Shown in pieces: positions 14,071 to 23,776 of a DNA stretch of 64,000 nt. The stretch comes from Pelomonas sp. CA6. GTDB taxonomy: Bacteria > Pseudomonadota > Gammaproteobacteria > Burkholderiales > Burkholderiaceae_C. Where the stretch lies: contig NZ_JAKZFD010000003.1 of NCBI RefSeq assembly GCF_022549225.1, positions 409,296 through 473,295 of the forward strand. Reading direction: 5' to 3'. The first letter of the stretch is position 1, and each line of letters begins with the position of its first letter. The translations under genes and the position numbers were made by a program. The notes below the pieces were generated by a model that did no database searches, was not told the DNA's origin, and saw only the letters and a program-made list of their open reading frames with translations.

Positions 14071-14684
14071 TGAACCCGATCGCCCGCTCCAGGTCTTGCG
14101 CCGGCGGCTTCTCGCTGATCGAGTTGCTGATCGTCATCGCCATCCTCGGCTTCTCTGCCGCGATGGCGGTGCCGGGCGCGGTGAGCTGGGTGCGCGGGTT
14201 GAGCGTGCGCAACACCGCCGAAGGCATGCGCGCGGGCATCGAGAAGACGCGCCTGGAGGCCTTGCGCGCCAATACCAGCATGACCTTCTGGCTGATGAGC
14301 AGCGGCGCGGACCAGCCGCTGGACAACCATTGCGGCCGCAGTTCGACGGGCACGTCCTGGGTGATCAGCGTGCTCAACCCCGCGGGTTCATGCCTGGCCG
14401 CGCCGTCCGCGACGGTCGACCCGATGCTGGTGGAACGTTGGTCTGGCCGCGAGGGCGGCACCTCGATCAATTTGGTCGGAACCTCCGCTGCGGGCGCGGC
14501 GGCCGACAGTGTCACCTTCAACAGCTTGGGGCAGGTCGAACCCACCGGCGTCCAGTTGGCGCAGATCGACATCACCCATCAAAGCGGCGACGGCCGGCGT
14601 CTTCGCGTGCAGATCGATCCGGGCGGTTCCGTCCGTACCTGCGATCGCGATGTCGCGGCGGGCGATCCGCGCGCCTGCCAGTGA
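14070..14684 (+). CDS. fimT: Type IV minor pilin, FimT/GspH family
   Basis: This is a 204-residue pseudopilin-like protein. The prepilin site is GG|FSLIELLIVIAILGFSAAMAVPG, with Glu at +5, followed by a GspH/FimT-type globular domain with GMRAGIEKTRLEALRANT. The ATG overlaps the pilE stop by one base (TGATG), so the two are translationally coupled. In pseudomonads the FimT/FimU protein occupies the same place in the minor pilin complex that primes pilus assembly. It could equally be called fimU. Confidence 0.85.
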   Translation: MNPIARSRSCAGGFSLIELLIVIAILGFSAAMAVPGAVSWVRGLSVRNTAEGMRAGIEKTRLEALRANTSMTFWLMSSGADQPLDNHCGRSSTGTSWVISVLNPAGSCLAAPSATVDPMLVERWSGREGGTSINLVGTSAAGAAADSVTFNSLGQVEPTGVQLAQIDITHQSGDGRRLRVQIDPGGSVRTCDRDVAAGDPRACQ

Positions 14685-14695
14685 GGAGGACCCCG

Positions 14696-15127
14696 GTGAA
14701 GCACATGCATTCTTCTGGCGGACAGCGCGGCATCGCGCTGATCGAGGCCCTGGTGGGGATTGCGATCTTTTCCTTCGGCGTGCTGGGGCTCATCGGGCTG
14801 CAGGCGTCGATGACCAAGTCGCAGAGCGCCGCCAAGTACCGGGCCGATGCCGGCAACCTCGCCGGCGAGCTGATGGGCGTGATGTGGGGCGATGTCGGCG
14901 GCAACCTGGTCAATTACGGCGGCGACAGTTGCAAGGCCTATCCCCGTTGCGCCGAGTGGGCCAGCAAGGTCGCGCGCACGCTGCCGCTGGGCACGAGCAG
15001 GGTGGCCGTCAACATCGTGCAGCCGGGACCCAGCTGGATTGCCGACGTCACCGTGGAACTGCGCTGGAGCCAGCCGGGTGAAAGCGCGAACGTCTATCGA
15101 ACCCAGACCCGGGTGCAGCCGCAATGA
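14696..15127 (+). CDS. pilV: Type IV minor pilin PilV
   Basis: This is a 143-residue minor pilin. The leader ends in QRG and the mature N-terminus is IALIEALVGIAIFSFGVLGL, with Glu at +5. The +1 residue is Ile instead of the usual Phe or Met. A GTG start at 14696 sits 6 bases after GAGGAGGA; an ATG three codons later is too far from that ribosome site. The gene lies 11 bases after fimT and overlaps pilW by 4 bases (ATGA). By homology to the known minor pilin complex it helps initiate pilus polymerisation with PilW, PilX and PilY1. Confidence 0.85.
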   Translation: MKHMHSSGGQRGIALIEALVGIAIFSFGVLGLIGLQASMTKSQSAAKYRADAGNLAGELMGVMWGDVGGNLVNYGGDSCKAYPRCAEWASKVARTLPLGTSRVAVNIVQPGPSWIADVTVELRWSQPGESANVYRTQTRVQPQ

Positions 15128-16299
15128 AGTCCGTCATACGTCATTCGACCGGGCAGCAGGGTTTCACGCTGGTCGAGCTCATGGTGGGCATGGGCATCGG
15201 CCTGCTGTGCACGCTGGTGATCGCGACCGCGATGAGCGTGGCCGAAGGGCAGCGGCGCGGAACCTCCGCGGGCTCGGACGCCCAGGTGGGCGGCACGCTG
15301 TCCATGTATGCCATTCAGCGCGAGGTGGCGATGGCGGGCTACGGCTTTGCCAGCGAGGCGATGGCGCTCGGCTGCCCCTTGAGTGCCCGCTTTGCAGGCT
15401 CGGCATTTGGCATGTTTCCGCCCGTGCTGGGACCGGTGTTCGTGACTACCGTCGGCAATGACAGCCAACTGCGCATCCTGGCCAGCTCCAAGGCCGTGAC
15501 CGGCGATGGCGCGATCAACCAGGTGGGCTATTCCGTGCCGCTGCGGGTGGTGCCTCCGCATTACGACCCGAACAGCGGCAATGCTCAGCAGCGCACGCAG
15601 TTCAGCGTCAATGGCATGGTCGGTGTGCTGCAGAACGATTTGATGGTGCTGGTGCCCAACGCGCCCAACCCGGGCGTGGTTTGCGAGGTGTTCCAGGTGA
15701 ACCAGGCGCCGGCCGCGTTCTCGATTCCTCGTGCGGACGACGCCGGCTGGAACGCGCCGGGCTTCCCCACCATGGCGACCTCCAGCAAATGCCTGCCGGC
15801 CAGTTGCGCCGTGCCCAATCCCAGCGGCAGCATTCTGCTCAACATGGGCAGCTTTGTGGACGTGATCTACAGCGTCAATGGCCAGCAGCAGCTGGTGGAG
15901 AGCCGCCTGGACACCCGTACTCGCACGCGAACCAACCGCGTGCTGCAGAGCAATGTGGTGCGCTTGCGCGCCTTCTACGGCATGGACTCCGACGGCGATG
16001 GCGTCGTGGACAGCTATACCAACGTGCAGCCGGCGAACCCGGCTCAATGGGCACAGCTGCTGTCCGTGCGCGTGGTGCTGGTGACGCGCAGCGCCCAGTT
16101 CGAGCGTGATCCCGTGACCACGGGGCCGATCAAAGTGGTGGTGGGCAGCGTGGCCCCGGTCACTGGGTCGGTCGATTGCACCGAAGGCAAGTGCCTGAAC
16201 CTGGCGGTGAACGATCTGGCGAACTGGCAGAACTATCGATACAAGGCGTTTGACACCGTGATTCCGCTGCGCAATCAACGGTGGAAGTCGCCCAGCTGA
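15124..16299 (+). CDS. pilW: Type IV minor pilin PilW
   Basis: This is a 391-residue pilin-like protein. Its N-terminal QQGFTLVELMVGMGIGLLCT is a class III signal (cleavage after Gly, Glu at +5). A long globular domain follows with several cysteines (LGCPLS, VVCEVF, KCLPASCAVP), probably disulfide bonded in the periplasm. The ATG overlaps the pilV stop. Its size and position match PilW of the PilV-W-X-Y1-E priming complex. No truncation is visible. Confidence 0.88.
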   Translation: MKSVIRHSTGQQGFTLVELMVGMGIGLLCTLVIATAMSVAEGQRRGTSAGSDAQVGGTLSMYAIQREVAMAGYGFASEAMALGCPLSARFAGSAFGMFPPVLGPVFVTTVGNDSQLRILASSKAVTGDGAINQVGYSVPLRVVPPHYDPNSGNAQQRTQFSVNGMVGVLQNDLMVLVPNAPNPGVVCEVFQVNQAPAAFSIPRADDAGWNAPGFPTMATSSKCLPASCAVPNPSGSILLNMGSFVDVIYSVNGQQQLVESRLDTRTRTRTNRVLQSNVVRLRAFYGMDSDGDGVVDSYTNVQPANPAQWAQLLSVRVVLVTRSAQFERDPVTTGPIKVVVGSVAPVTGSVDCTEGKCLNLAVNDLANWQNYRYKAFDTVIPLRNQRWKSPS

Positions 16300-16366
16300 T
16301 GTGGACGAGACGGCGGGCAAGGTGGATACGGCCAAGCGCCAAGCCCCGCCCGGCAAGGATGCGGCA

Positions 16367-17089
16367 ATGAAAGTCATGAGCATGCGCACGATGAGCTCTT
16401 CCGGTCCGGCTCGCAGCCGCGGACTCGCGATGATCTTTGCGCTGATCGCGCTGGCGGTGTTGACCACGGGCGCCGTGGCGCTGATCCGTTCGATCGACAC
16501 CGGGGCCATGGCCATGGGCAACCTGGCCTTCAAGCAGTCGGCGCTGAACAGCAGTTCGGTCGGCACTGACGCGGCCATCGGCTGGCTGGACGGACAGACC
16601 CAGCTGATGGCGGCCAACCCCGGGCAACTGGACCAGGACAACCCGGCGGCGGGGTACTACGCCACGGCCATGGATGCGCTGGACCCGACCGGCAACTCGG
16701 TGGGTACGGCCCGTGTGCAGGCGCTGGTGGACTGGGACCGTACCAACTGCCTGGTGAACGGCAAGAATGTGGCACCGGCCGCTTGCATTCAGCCTTCGAA
16801 TCCGGTGCAGGTGGGCAGTGACACCGTGAGGTATGTCATCACGAGGATGTGCTCGTCGCTGGGCTCATCGTTCAATGCGGTGCCGCCCAATTCCTGCGCC
16901 ACCGGCCCGATGCCCGACGCCAAGGACTCCACTTCGAAGAACACCGGGCAAGGCTACAGCGACTACTCGCAGAGCAGCGCGCCGGCCAATCCCTACTACC
17001 GCATCATCGCGCGGACCGTCGGCGCGCGCGGGACGGTGAGCTACACCGAAACGCTGGTGAGCTACCCGCCCGACCCGAACAAGTCATAG
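16367..17089 (+). CDS. pilX: Type IV pilus assembly protein PilX
   Basis: The 240-residue product starts at an ATG preceded by AAGGA at 16355-16359; an in-frame GTG at 16301 would add a 22-residue hydrophilic extension that does not fit a pilin leader. The hydrophobic segment follows SRG|LAMIFALIALAVLTTGAVAL. The mature +5 residue is Phe rather than Glu, as in PilX and GspK proteins that cap the fibre tip. Cysteines at NCLVN, AACIQ, RMCSS and NSCAT suggest disulfides. It is followed directly by pilY1. Confidence 0.85.
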   Translation: MKVMSMRTMSSSGPARSRGLAMIFALIALAVLTTGAVALIRSIDTGAMAMGNLAFKQSALNSSSVGTDAAIGWLDGQTQLMAANPGQLDQDNPAAGYYATAMDALDPTGNSVGTARVQALVDWDRTNCLVNGKNVAPAACIQPSNPVQVGSDTVRYVITRMCSSLGSSFNAVPPNSCATGPMPDAKDSTSKNTGQGYSDYSQSSAPANPYYRIIARTVGARGTVSYTETLVSYPPDPNKS

Positions 17090-17098
17090 GTGAACCCC

Positions 17099-20000
17099 AT
17101 GCGAAATTTCTTCGAGCCGCGAGCTTGGCATGCCCTGGCGCAATCGGCCCTGGCCGGCGCGGCCTGCGTGGCGGCCACCTGGTCCCATGCCGCGCTGACC
17201 GACGTCTCGCAGACGCCGCTGCTGACGGCCTCCAGCACCCCGGTCAAGCCCAACCTGATGTTCGTCCTCGACGATTCGGGCAGCATGGCTTTTACCTATT
17301 TGCCCGAGGTTGCCGGCGATTTCCAGTACGACAACTACTACTATCCGGACACCTGGATGGCGATCAAGCATGGCTTGAAATCCATCCAATGCAACGGCCT
17401 GGCCTATGACCCGGATCCCAAGGTGAGCTACTCGCCGCCGCTGAACTATCTCGGCGCGGCAGCAGCGAACGCGAGCATCGACTCGGCCATGTACGCCGAC
17501 CAGACGCTGGCCGCCAAGGATGTCAGCACCTCGTCGAACCTAGCCATCGTCAGCACGGGCAGCATCACGCTCAATGGCATCGGCAGCAGCTACAACAGCA
17601 GTCTCAACCAGCCGGTCACCATCTATGACAACAGCGATTCCAGGCGCTGGATGCTGGGCATCCTGACGGCACGCGACAGCAACAACAATCGCGTCACCGT
17701 CAGCATCAAATACGGCTCTGGCAGCGGCACGATCTCGCAGCCCGTGCTGGGCAAGGGCTGGCCCCAGTTCGTCTATTTCACCTACTCCGGCACCCAGCCC
17801 AGGCGCAGCTACACCTACGCGGCCGACGGCACACCCATCACCACCTCGACCTTCTACAGCGAGTGCAACACGGTGATTGGCAGCAGCAGCGTGTTCACGC
17901 CGGTTGTTGTGCGCTCCAACAGCGCGGAGGCGCAGCGCCTGGCCAACTGGTGGGCCTACTACAGCACCCGCATGAAGATGATGAAGGCGGTGGTGAGCCA
18001 GGCCTTCCGGAACATCGACGACAACTTCCGTGTCGGCTACATGACCATCCATGCCAAGCAGGCCACGGATGACGGCAGCAAGAAGTTCCTGCATATCAAC
18101 GATTTCACCTCGACGCAGAAGTCCAAGTTCTACGACTACGTCAACGCGGCGCCCACATCCAACTCGACGCCGCTGCGTGGCTCGCTGGCGCTGGCCGGGC
18201 GCTACTACGCACGCAAGGCCAGTGGGCAGGGCACGGTCGATCCGGTGCAGTACTCCTGCCAGCGCAACTATGTGATCGTGGCGACCGATGGCGCCTGGAA
18301 CACGGGTGACGAGGACTCGACGCTCAAGTTCGGCCCCTACGATTTGTACGGCAACAACGTGGGCCAGCGCGACTCCCAGGTTGACCGGCCCTATCAGGAC
18401 GCAAGCAGGGGGGGCACATCGGGCGGTTCGTCCGACTCGCTGGCCGACGTCGCGATGTACTACTACGCGACCGATCTGCGCACCACGGCGCTGGGGAACT
18501 GCACCGGGGCCATGGGCGCGGATGTCTGCAACAACAACGTCAAGCCCACCGGCACCGACGCCGCGCAGTGGCAACACATGACGACCTTCGCGATGAGCCT
18601 GGGGCAGGATGGCACGCTGAAGTACGACCCCAACTACCTGACCCAGACCTCGGGCGACTACAAGAACATCCTGCAGGGCACCAAGGTCTGGCCCAACCCG
18701 ACGAACGACGCCCCTAAGGTGGACGATCTGTGGCATGCCGCGGTCAACGGGCGCGGCGTCTACTTCAATGCCGCCGATCCAACGACCGTGACCCAGGGCC
18801 TGCAGGCCGCGCTGGCCACGATCAAGGGCGATACGGCCTTCGGCTCCGCGGCGGCGACGTCCAGCCAGCGGCCGGTGCCGGGCAATGACAAGGCCTTTGT
18901 CGGCAGCTACACCTCGGCCGACTGGATCGGTGACCTGCGCGCCTACCAGATCAACCTGGACACGGGCGCGATCACGATGACCGACGCGGCGGGCAAGGAC
19001 ACCCGCCTGTGGAGCGCATCCGATCAGCTCAAGAGCGCCGACAAGACGGCACGCAAGATCTACTATGCCAAGGGTCAGGTCTTGCGCGACTTCCAGTACA
19101 GCAACCTGGTGGCGGATGGCTTCAACGGCGACTTCGACAATGTCTGTAGCAAGCTGTCGCACTGTGCCTCGCTGAGCACGGCCGACCAGACCACGGCCAA
19201 CTCCGGCGCCAATCTGGTGAGCTATCTGCGCGGTACCGATCTGTCGGTCTATCGCTCGCGTCTTGCGGTGCTGGGCGACATCGTCAACTCGGCGCCCGTG
19301 TACCTGGGCGCATCGCCCAAGTCCTTCGGCGGTGCCGACTTCCTCAGCTATGCCCAGGGCACGGCGCAGCGTCGACCCATGGTCTATGTCGGCGCGAATG
19401 ATGGCATGCTGCACGCCTTCGACGCCGCCACCGGCAACGAGGTCTGGGCCTTCGTCCCCAGCGCCGTGCGCGCCAATCTGTACAAGCTGGCCGATCGCAA
19501 CTACGCGACCAACCACCAGTTCTATGTCGACGGTCAGATCACGCTGGCCGACGCGGTGATCAACGGCGCCTGGCGCACCGTGCTGATCGCAGGCCTGGGC
19601 GCGGGCGGCAAGTCCTATGTGGCGCTGGACGTGACCGACACCTCCGGACCACCCACCTTGCTGTGGGAGTTCTCCGACAGCAACCTCGGCTACACCTTCG
19701 CTCAGGCGCTGGTGGTGCAGCGTGCGTCCGGCAGCGGCGAATGGGTGGCGGTGCTGAGTTCGGGCGTCAACAACGTGGGCGACGGGCAGGGACGGCTGTA
19801 CATGGTGAGCCTGCAGCCGGGCGGCGCCGTCCGCGCGCAGATCAGCACTGGCCAGGGCTCCAGCGGCTCTCCCGCCGGCCTGGGGCCGCTGGCGGCCTGG
19901 GCGGACAGCGGCGGCGACGCGGTGGCCAAGCGCTATTACGCCGGGGATTTGCTGGGCAACGTCTGGCGCTTCGATCCCGATGGCACCCTGGGCGCGCCAG

Positions 20001-20665
20001 GGGCGGTGCGCATCGCGCAGCTGCTCAGCGCCTCGGGCGTGGCCCAACCGGTGACCACGGCTCCGGTGCTGGCCGAGATCAACGACCATGGGTTCAAGAC
20101 GGCCGCCGTCTTCGTGGGCACTGGGCGGCTCTGGGGGCTGTCGGATGTGTCCAATGTCGACGGGCAGTCCATCTACGGGATACGGGATCGGCTCACCAGT
20201 TCCGACTGGGGCAATTTCCGCAATTCCGGCGCCGTTGCGCAGACACTGCAGACCAGTGGCAACGTGCGCACCGCGACCAAGAACCCGGTGGACTGGAGCA
20301 CCAAGTCCGGCTGGTATGTGGACCTGCCCGATGCCGGCGAACGGATCAACGTGCCCATGCTGCTGCAGTCGACAACGTTGGTGGCGCTGGGCAATGTGCC
20401 GCAGTCGGTGGCGGCCTGCGTGGACGGCGAGGCAGGATATTCCTGGCTCTACATGCTGGATATCGCGACCGGTTCCGCGATCACCGACATCACCCGACTG
20501 TCTGACCTGGCCACGGGTCTGAGCCGCTACGTGCTGCCCAGTGGCAAGCCGGTGGTGTCGATCACGCAGAAGAAGACCATCGACACCCGGCAGGTGCCGC
20601 CCAAGGTCAACTTCCAGACCAACGCCAAGAAGGTGTCCTGGCGAGAGCTAATCGATCGCCAGTAA
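17099..20665 (+). CDS. pilY1: Type IV pilus tip adhesin/assembly factor PilY1
   Basis: This is a 1188-residue secreted protein with an N-terminal signal peptide (about residues 1-31, ending WSHA). A von Willebrand A-like region opens with the MIDAS motif DDSGS at residues 58-62. The C-terminal beta-propeller PilY1 domain contains VLGDIVNSAPVYLGA and VYVGANDGMLHAFDAATGNE. The ATG at 17099 follows AGGTGA; a GTG nine bases upstream is the alternative. PilY1 works with the minor pilins in pilus extension, adhesion and surface sensing, often calcium dependent in characterised homologues. It is the last gene of the six-gene operon. Confidence 0.92.
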   Translation: MRNFFEPRAWHALAQSALAGAACVAATWSHAALTDVSQTPLLTASSTPVKPNLMFVLDDSGSMAFTYLPEVAGDFQYDNYYYPDTWMAIKHGLKSIQCNGLAYDPDPKVSYSPPLNYLGAAAANASIDSAMYADQTLAAKDVSTSSNLAIVSTGSITLNGIGSSYNSSLNQPVTIYDNSDSRRWMLGILTARDSNNNRVTVSIKYGSGSGTISQPVLGKGWPQFVYFTYSGTQPRRSYTYAADGTPITTSTFYSECNTVIGSSSVFTPVVVRSNSAEAQRLANWWAYYSTRMKMMKAVVSQAFRNIDDNFRVGYMTIHAKQATDDGSKKFLHINDFTSTQKSKFYDYVNAAPTSNSTPLRGSLALAGRYYARKASGQGTVDPVQYSCQRNYVIVATDGAWNTGDEDSTLKFGPYDLYGNNVGQRDSQVDRPYQDASRGGTSGGSSDSLADVAMYYYATDLRTTALGNCTGAMGADVCNNNVKPTGTDAAQWQHMTTFAMSLGQDGTLKYDPNYLTQTSGDYKNILQGTKVWPNPTNDAPKVDDLWHAAVNGRGVYFNAADPTTVTQGLQAALATIKGDTAFGSAAATSSQRPVPGNDKAFVGSYTSADWIGDLRAYQINLDTGAITMTDAAGKDTRLWSASDQLKSADKTARKIYYAKGQVLRDFQYSNLVADGFNGDFDNVCSKLSHCASLSTADQTTANSGANLVSYLRGTDLSVYRSRLAVLGDIVNSAPVYLGASPKSFGGADFLSYAQGTAQRRPMVYVGANDGMLHAFDAATGNEVWAFVPSAVRANLYKLADRNYATNHQFYVDGQITLADAVINGAWRTVLIAGLGAGGKSYVALDVTDTSGPPTLLWEFSDSNLGYTFAQALVVQRASGSGEWVAVLSSGVNNVGDGQGRLYMVSLQPGGAVRAQISTGQGSSGSPAGLGPLAAWADSGGDAVAKRYYAGDLLGNVWRFDPDGTLGAPGAVRIAQLLSASGVAQPVTTAPVLAEINDHGFKTAAVFVGTGRLWGLSDVSNVDGQSIYGIRDRLTSSDWGNFRNSGAVAQTLQTSGNVRTATKNPVDWSTKSGWYVDLPDAGERINVPMLLQSTTLVALGNVPQSVAACVDGEAGYSWLYMLDIATGSAITDITRLSDLATGLSRYVLPSGKPVVSITQKKTIDTRQVPPKVNFQTNAKKVSWRELIDRQ

Positions 20666-20785
20666 GCCGGGCAGGACGCGCCTTTGCCGGGCCGGCCGCC
20701 GGAATCGGTGGCCGGCAAGCTCCTGGTGTTTCCCCTATGATGTGAGCTTTGCGTGTCCGGGGCCCGTCCCCGCCTGCACAGGCTC

Positions 20786-21643
20786 ATGGCCCCATACTCC
20801 AGAGCAGAACAAGCCACACAGCCGCTGATTGAACTCAAGGCCCTGAACTGCGGATATGCCGACCGGCTGGTGCTGGAAGGCGTCAATCTGCGGATCGGGC
20901 GCGGCAAGGTGTTGGCGCTGATCGGCTCTTCCGGGGGCGGCAAGACCACGCTGCTGCGCCTGATCACGCGGCAGATCCGCCCGCAGAGCGGTCAGGTGCT
21001 CTTTGACGGGCAGGACCTGGATGCACTGGATCAGGCCGGACTGTATGCCGTGCGCCGACGCATGGGCATGCTGTTCCAGTTTGGCGCCTTGTTCACCGAT
21101 CTCTCGGTGTTTGACAACGTCGCCTTCCCGCTGCGCGAGCACACCCGCTTGTCCGAGCCCATGATCCGCGACCTGGTGCTGATGAAGCTCAACGCGGTGG
21201 GCCTGCGCGGCGCGCGCGACCTGATGCCCAGTGAAATCTCCGGAGGCATGGCACGCCGCGTGGCGCTGGCGCGGGCGATCGCGCTGGACCCGGACCTGGT
21301 GTTGTACGACGAGCCCTTCGCGGGGCTGGACCCGATTTCGCTGGGCGTCGCGGCCCGGCTGATCCGTGATCTGAATGACGCCCTGGGTCTGACCAGCATC
21401 ATCGTTTCGCACGACCTGCATGAAACCTTTGGGATTGCCGACGAGGTCGTGATGGTGGCCAATGGTCGCATCGTCGCCCACGGTACGCCCGACGAGTTGC
21501 GCCACAGTGACGATCCGCTGGTGCGCCAGTTCGTCGGCGCCCATGCCGACGGTCCGGTGCGCTTTCACCAGCCGGCGCCCCCGGTGGGGCAGGACTTCGG
21601 GCTGGAAGCCGCGGGCGACGCGACAGGAAGGATGTCCCCGTGA
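20786..21643 (+). CDS. mlaF: Phospholipid ABC transporter ATPase MlaF
   Basis: This is the ATPase of the MlaFEDB inner-membrane complex, which moves phospholipids between the inner membrane and periplasmic MlaC. Its 285 residues carry Walker [12 protein letters not shown], the signature [16 protein letters not shown] with the ISGGM form typical of MlaF, Walker [14 protein letters not shown] and the switch histidine SHDLHE. The ATG at 20786 was chosen over a GTG 33 bases upstream; neither has a strong ribosome site. The stop overlaps the mlaE start. A TATGAT box lies at 20736 but lacks a matching -35. Confidence 0.93.
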   Translation: MAPYSRAEQATQPLIELKALNCGYADRLVLEGVNLRIGRGKVLALIGSSGGGKTTLLRLITRQIRPQSGQVLFDGQDLDALDQAGLYAVRRRMGMLFQFGALFTDLSVFDNVAFPLREHTRLSEPMIRDLVLMKLNAVGLRGARDLMPSEISGGMARRVALARAIALDPDLVLYDEPFAGLDPISLGVAARLIRDLNDALGLTSIIVSHDLHETFGIADEVVMVANGRIVAHGTPDELRHSDDPLVRQFVGAHADGPVRFHQPAPPVGQDFGLEAAGDATGRMSP

Positions 21644-22428
21644 TGGGCCTGAACCATGCAAGCCGAGCCCTGGGCCGCAGCCTGCGCCTGAAGCTGGCGG
21701 ACTGGGGCGCGTCGGCGAGGCTGCTGCTGCGCCTGATCCTGCTGCTGCCGGCGGCGCTGGGTCGCTTCGTGCTGGTGCGCGAGCAGCTGTTCTTCGTCGG
21801 CAACCGTTCGTTGTCCATCATCGGCGTCTCCGGTCTGTTCGTCGGCTTCGTGCTGGCGCTGCAGGGCTACTACACCTTGCAGCGCTATGGCTCGGCCGAG
21901 GCCGTCGGTCTGCTGGTGGCGCTGAGCCTGGTGCGCGAGCTGGGGCCGGTGGTTTCGGCGCTGCTGTTCGCCGGCCGGGCCGGCACCTCGCTGACAGCGG
22001 AGATCGGCTTGATGAAGGCGGGCGAGCAGCTGTCGGCGATGGAGATCATGGCGGTCGACCCGGTGCGCCGTGTGCTGGCGCCGCGCTTCTGGGCCGGCGT
22101 GATCGCGATGCCCCTGCTGGCGGCGGTGTTCTCGGCGGTCGGCATTCTGGGCGGCTGGCTGGTCGCGGTGCCGCTGATCGGCATCGACGGCGGGGCCTTC
22201 TGGTCGCAGATGCAGGGTGGGGTGGAAGCCTTTGCGGACGTGGGCAACGGTGTGGTCAAAAGCCTCGTGTTCGGCGTGACGGTCAGCTTCGTGGCCTTGC
22301 TGCAGGGCTATGCCTGCAGGCCCACGCCCGAGGGCGTGGCCCAGGCCACGACCCGTACCGTGGTGATGTCGTCTCTGGCGGTGCTGGCACTGGACTTCGT
22401 GCTCACCGCCATGATGTTCTCGATCTGA
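21643..22428 (+). CDS. mlaE: Phospholipid ABC transporter permease MlaE
   Basis: This is the membrane permease of the Mla transporter, 261 residues with about five hydrophobic helices. Family motifs include [38 protein letters not shown] and [16 protein letters not shown], the conserved cytoplasmic coupling region. The ATG shares a base with the mlaF stop (TGATG), preceded by GGAAGG. An alternative GTG lies one codon earlier. mlaD follows after 15 bases. Confidence 0.93.
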   Translation: MGLNHASRALGRSLRLKLADWGASARLLLRLILLLPAALGRFVLVREQLFFVGNRSLSIIGVSGLFVGFVLALQGYYTLQRYGSAEAVGLLVALSLVRELGPVVSALLFAGRAGTSLTAEIGLMKAGEQLSAMEIMAVDPVRRVLAPRFWAGVIAMPLLAAVFSAVGILGGWLVAVPLIGIDGGAFWSQMQGGVEAFADVGNGVVKSLVFGVTVSFVALLQGYACRPTPEGVAQATTRTVVMSSLAVLALDFVLTAMMFSI

Positions 22429-22443
22429 ATTTGGAGTTGCGCG

Positions 22444-22923
22444 ATGCAATCCTCTCGTTATGACGCCTGGGTCGGTGCCTTCGTGCTGGTCGGCGCGGCG
22501 GCCCTGCTGTTCCTGGCGTTGAAGGCCGGCAATCTGTTGAGCCTCAACTGGGGCGAGGACAGCTACACCGTGTCCGCCAAGTTCGACAACATCGGCGGAC
22601 TGAAGGCACGTGCCGCGGTCAAGAGCGCCGGTGTGGTGGTGGGCCGCGTCGAGTCCATCAGCTTTGACGACAAGAGCTTCCAGGCACTGGTGATGCTCAA
22701 GCTCAACAAGTCGGTGAACTTCCCCAAGGACAGCTCGGCGAAGATCCTCACCTCCGGCCTGCTGGGCGAGCAATACATCGGGCTGGAGCCAGGCGCGGAC
22801 GAGAAAAACCTCGTGGCCGGCGACCGCATCCAGCGTACCCAGTCCGCGGTGGTGCTGGAGAACTTGATCGGTCAGTTCTTGTACAACAAGGCGGCGGATG
22901 CCGGCGGCGGGGAGGGCAAGTGA
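22444..22923 (+). CDS. mlaD: MCE-domain lipid-binding protein MlaD
   Basis: MlaD is a 159-residue inner-membrane-anchored MCE protein that forms a hexameric ring on MlaFE. One N-terminal transmembrane helix (about residues 10-30) is followed by the MCE domain, with FDNIGGLKARAAVKSAGVVVGRVESI and the C-terminal GLLGEQYIGLEPG. GGAG lies 7 bases before the ATG. The stop overlaps the start region of mlaA. Length and domain order are normal for the family. Confidence 0.94.
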   Translation: MQSSRYDAWVGAFVLVGAAALLFLALKAGNLLSLNWGEDSYTVSAKFDNIGGLKARAAVKSAGVVVGRVESISFDDKSFQALVMLKLNKSVNFPKDSSAKILTSGLLGEQYIGLEPGADEKNLVAGDRIQRTQSAVVLENLIGQFLYNKAADAGGGEGK

Positions 22924-23711
22924 TGGCCGCCCGCATCGTCAATCGCAGCGCGAGCCTGCTGCTCGCGGCACTGATCGCGACTCTGGCGCCCTTGGCTGTC
23001 CAGGCCCAGGACGCCGCCGCGAATGCGCCGAGCCAGGTCCGGCACAAGCAGGACCCTTGGGAGCGCTGGAACCGCAAGGTCTTCAACTTCAACGAGGGGC
23101 TGGACGAGAAGCTGCTGCGCCCGGTGGCCACGGCCTACAGCGAGCTCGTGCCCTCGCCGGCTCGTGTGGCGGTGGACAACTTCTTCGGCAACTTCAAGGA
23201 CGCCTGGTCGGCCGTCAACCTGGTGCTGCAGGGGCGCTTCAAACTGGCGGCGCAGCAGACCATGCGCGTCTCCGTCAACAGCGTGCTGGGCCTGGGGGGG
23301 CTGATCGACATCGCGGCGCCCGCGGGTCTGGAGAAGCACAGCGAGGATCTGGGCCTGACCTTCGCGCATTGGGGCTTTTCGTCGGGACCCTACATCGTCT
23401 GGCCCTTGTTCGGTCCCTCGTCGTTGCGCGATGCCATCGCCGAGCCCGCCAACGTGCTGACCTCGCCGTCTTTCCTCTTCGACCGGGGGGAGTACAAGGT
23501 GGCGGTGTTCTCGCTGCAGACCATCAACAAGCGCTCCAATCTGCTGCGTGTCACCGACATGCTGGATGAAATCGCATTGGACAAATACACCTTCGTCCGC
23601 GACGCCTACCTGCAGCGCCGCAACCTCAAGGACCGCAAGGTCCCGGCCGAGGACGACGAATACGAGGTCATCACCGAAGAGCCGCCGGCCAGCGCACCGG
23701 CCTCGCGGTGA
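22923..23711 (+). CDS. mlaA: MlaA/VacJ family phospholipid removal protein lacking the lipobox cysteine
   Basis: MlaA takes mislocalised phospholipids out of the outer leaflet of the outer membrane. The 262-residue protein has the family core DPWERWNRKVFNFNEGLDE, NFFGNFKDAWSAVNLVLQGR, NSVLGLGGLIDIA and GPYIVWPLFGPSSLRDA. The usual MlaA lipobox is absent: the leader LLLAALIATLAPLAVQAQDA ends in an ordinary AQA site and contains no cysteine. This copy is therefore probably a soluble or barrel-associated form. It lies inside the mla operon between mlaD and mlaC, whereas E. coli encodes it elsewhere. Confidence 0.9.
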   Translation: MAARIVNRSASLLLAALIATLAPLAVQAQDAAANAPSQVRHKQDPWERWNRKVFNFNEGLDEKLLRPVATAYSELVPSPARVAVDNFFGNFKDAWSAVNLVLQGRFKLAAQQTMRVSVNSVLGLGGLIDIAAPAGLEKHSEDLGLTFAHWGFSSGPYIVWPLFGPSSLRDAIAEPANVLTSPSFLFDRGEYKVAVFSLQTINKRSNLLRVTDMLDEIALDKYTFVRDAYLQRRNLKDRKVPAEDDEYEVITEEPPASAPASR

Positions 23712-23776
23712 ACCTCCAACCGTGCCGTAGCGTTATAGATTGGCCGCGACAGGCGGCCTCTGACAAGGACATTGCA

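Noticed and set aside
17540..20089. 849-codon open frame antisense to pilY1
   Set aside because: Same composition bias and no recognisable domain; pilY1 on the other strand is certain.
20736..20741. TATGAT box upstream of mlaF as a full promoter
   Set aside because: It looks like a -10 element but no acceptable -35 lies 16-18 bases upstream.
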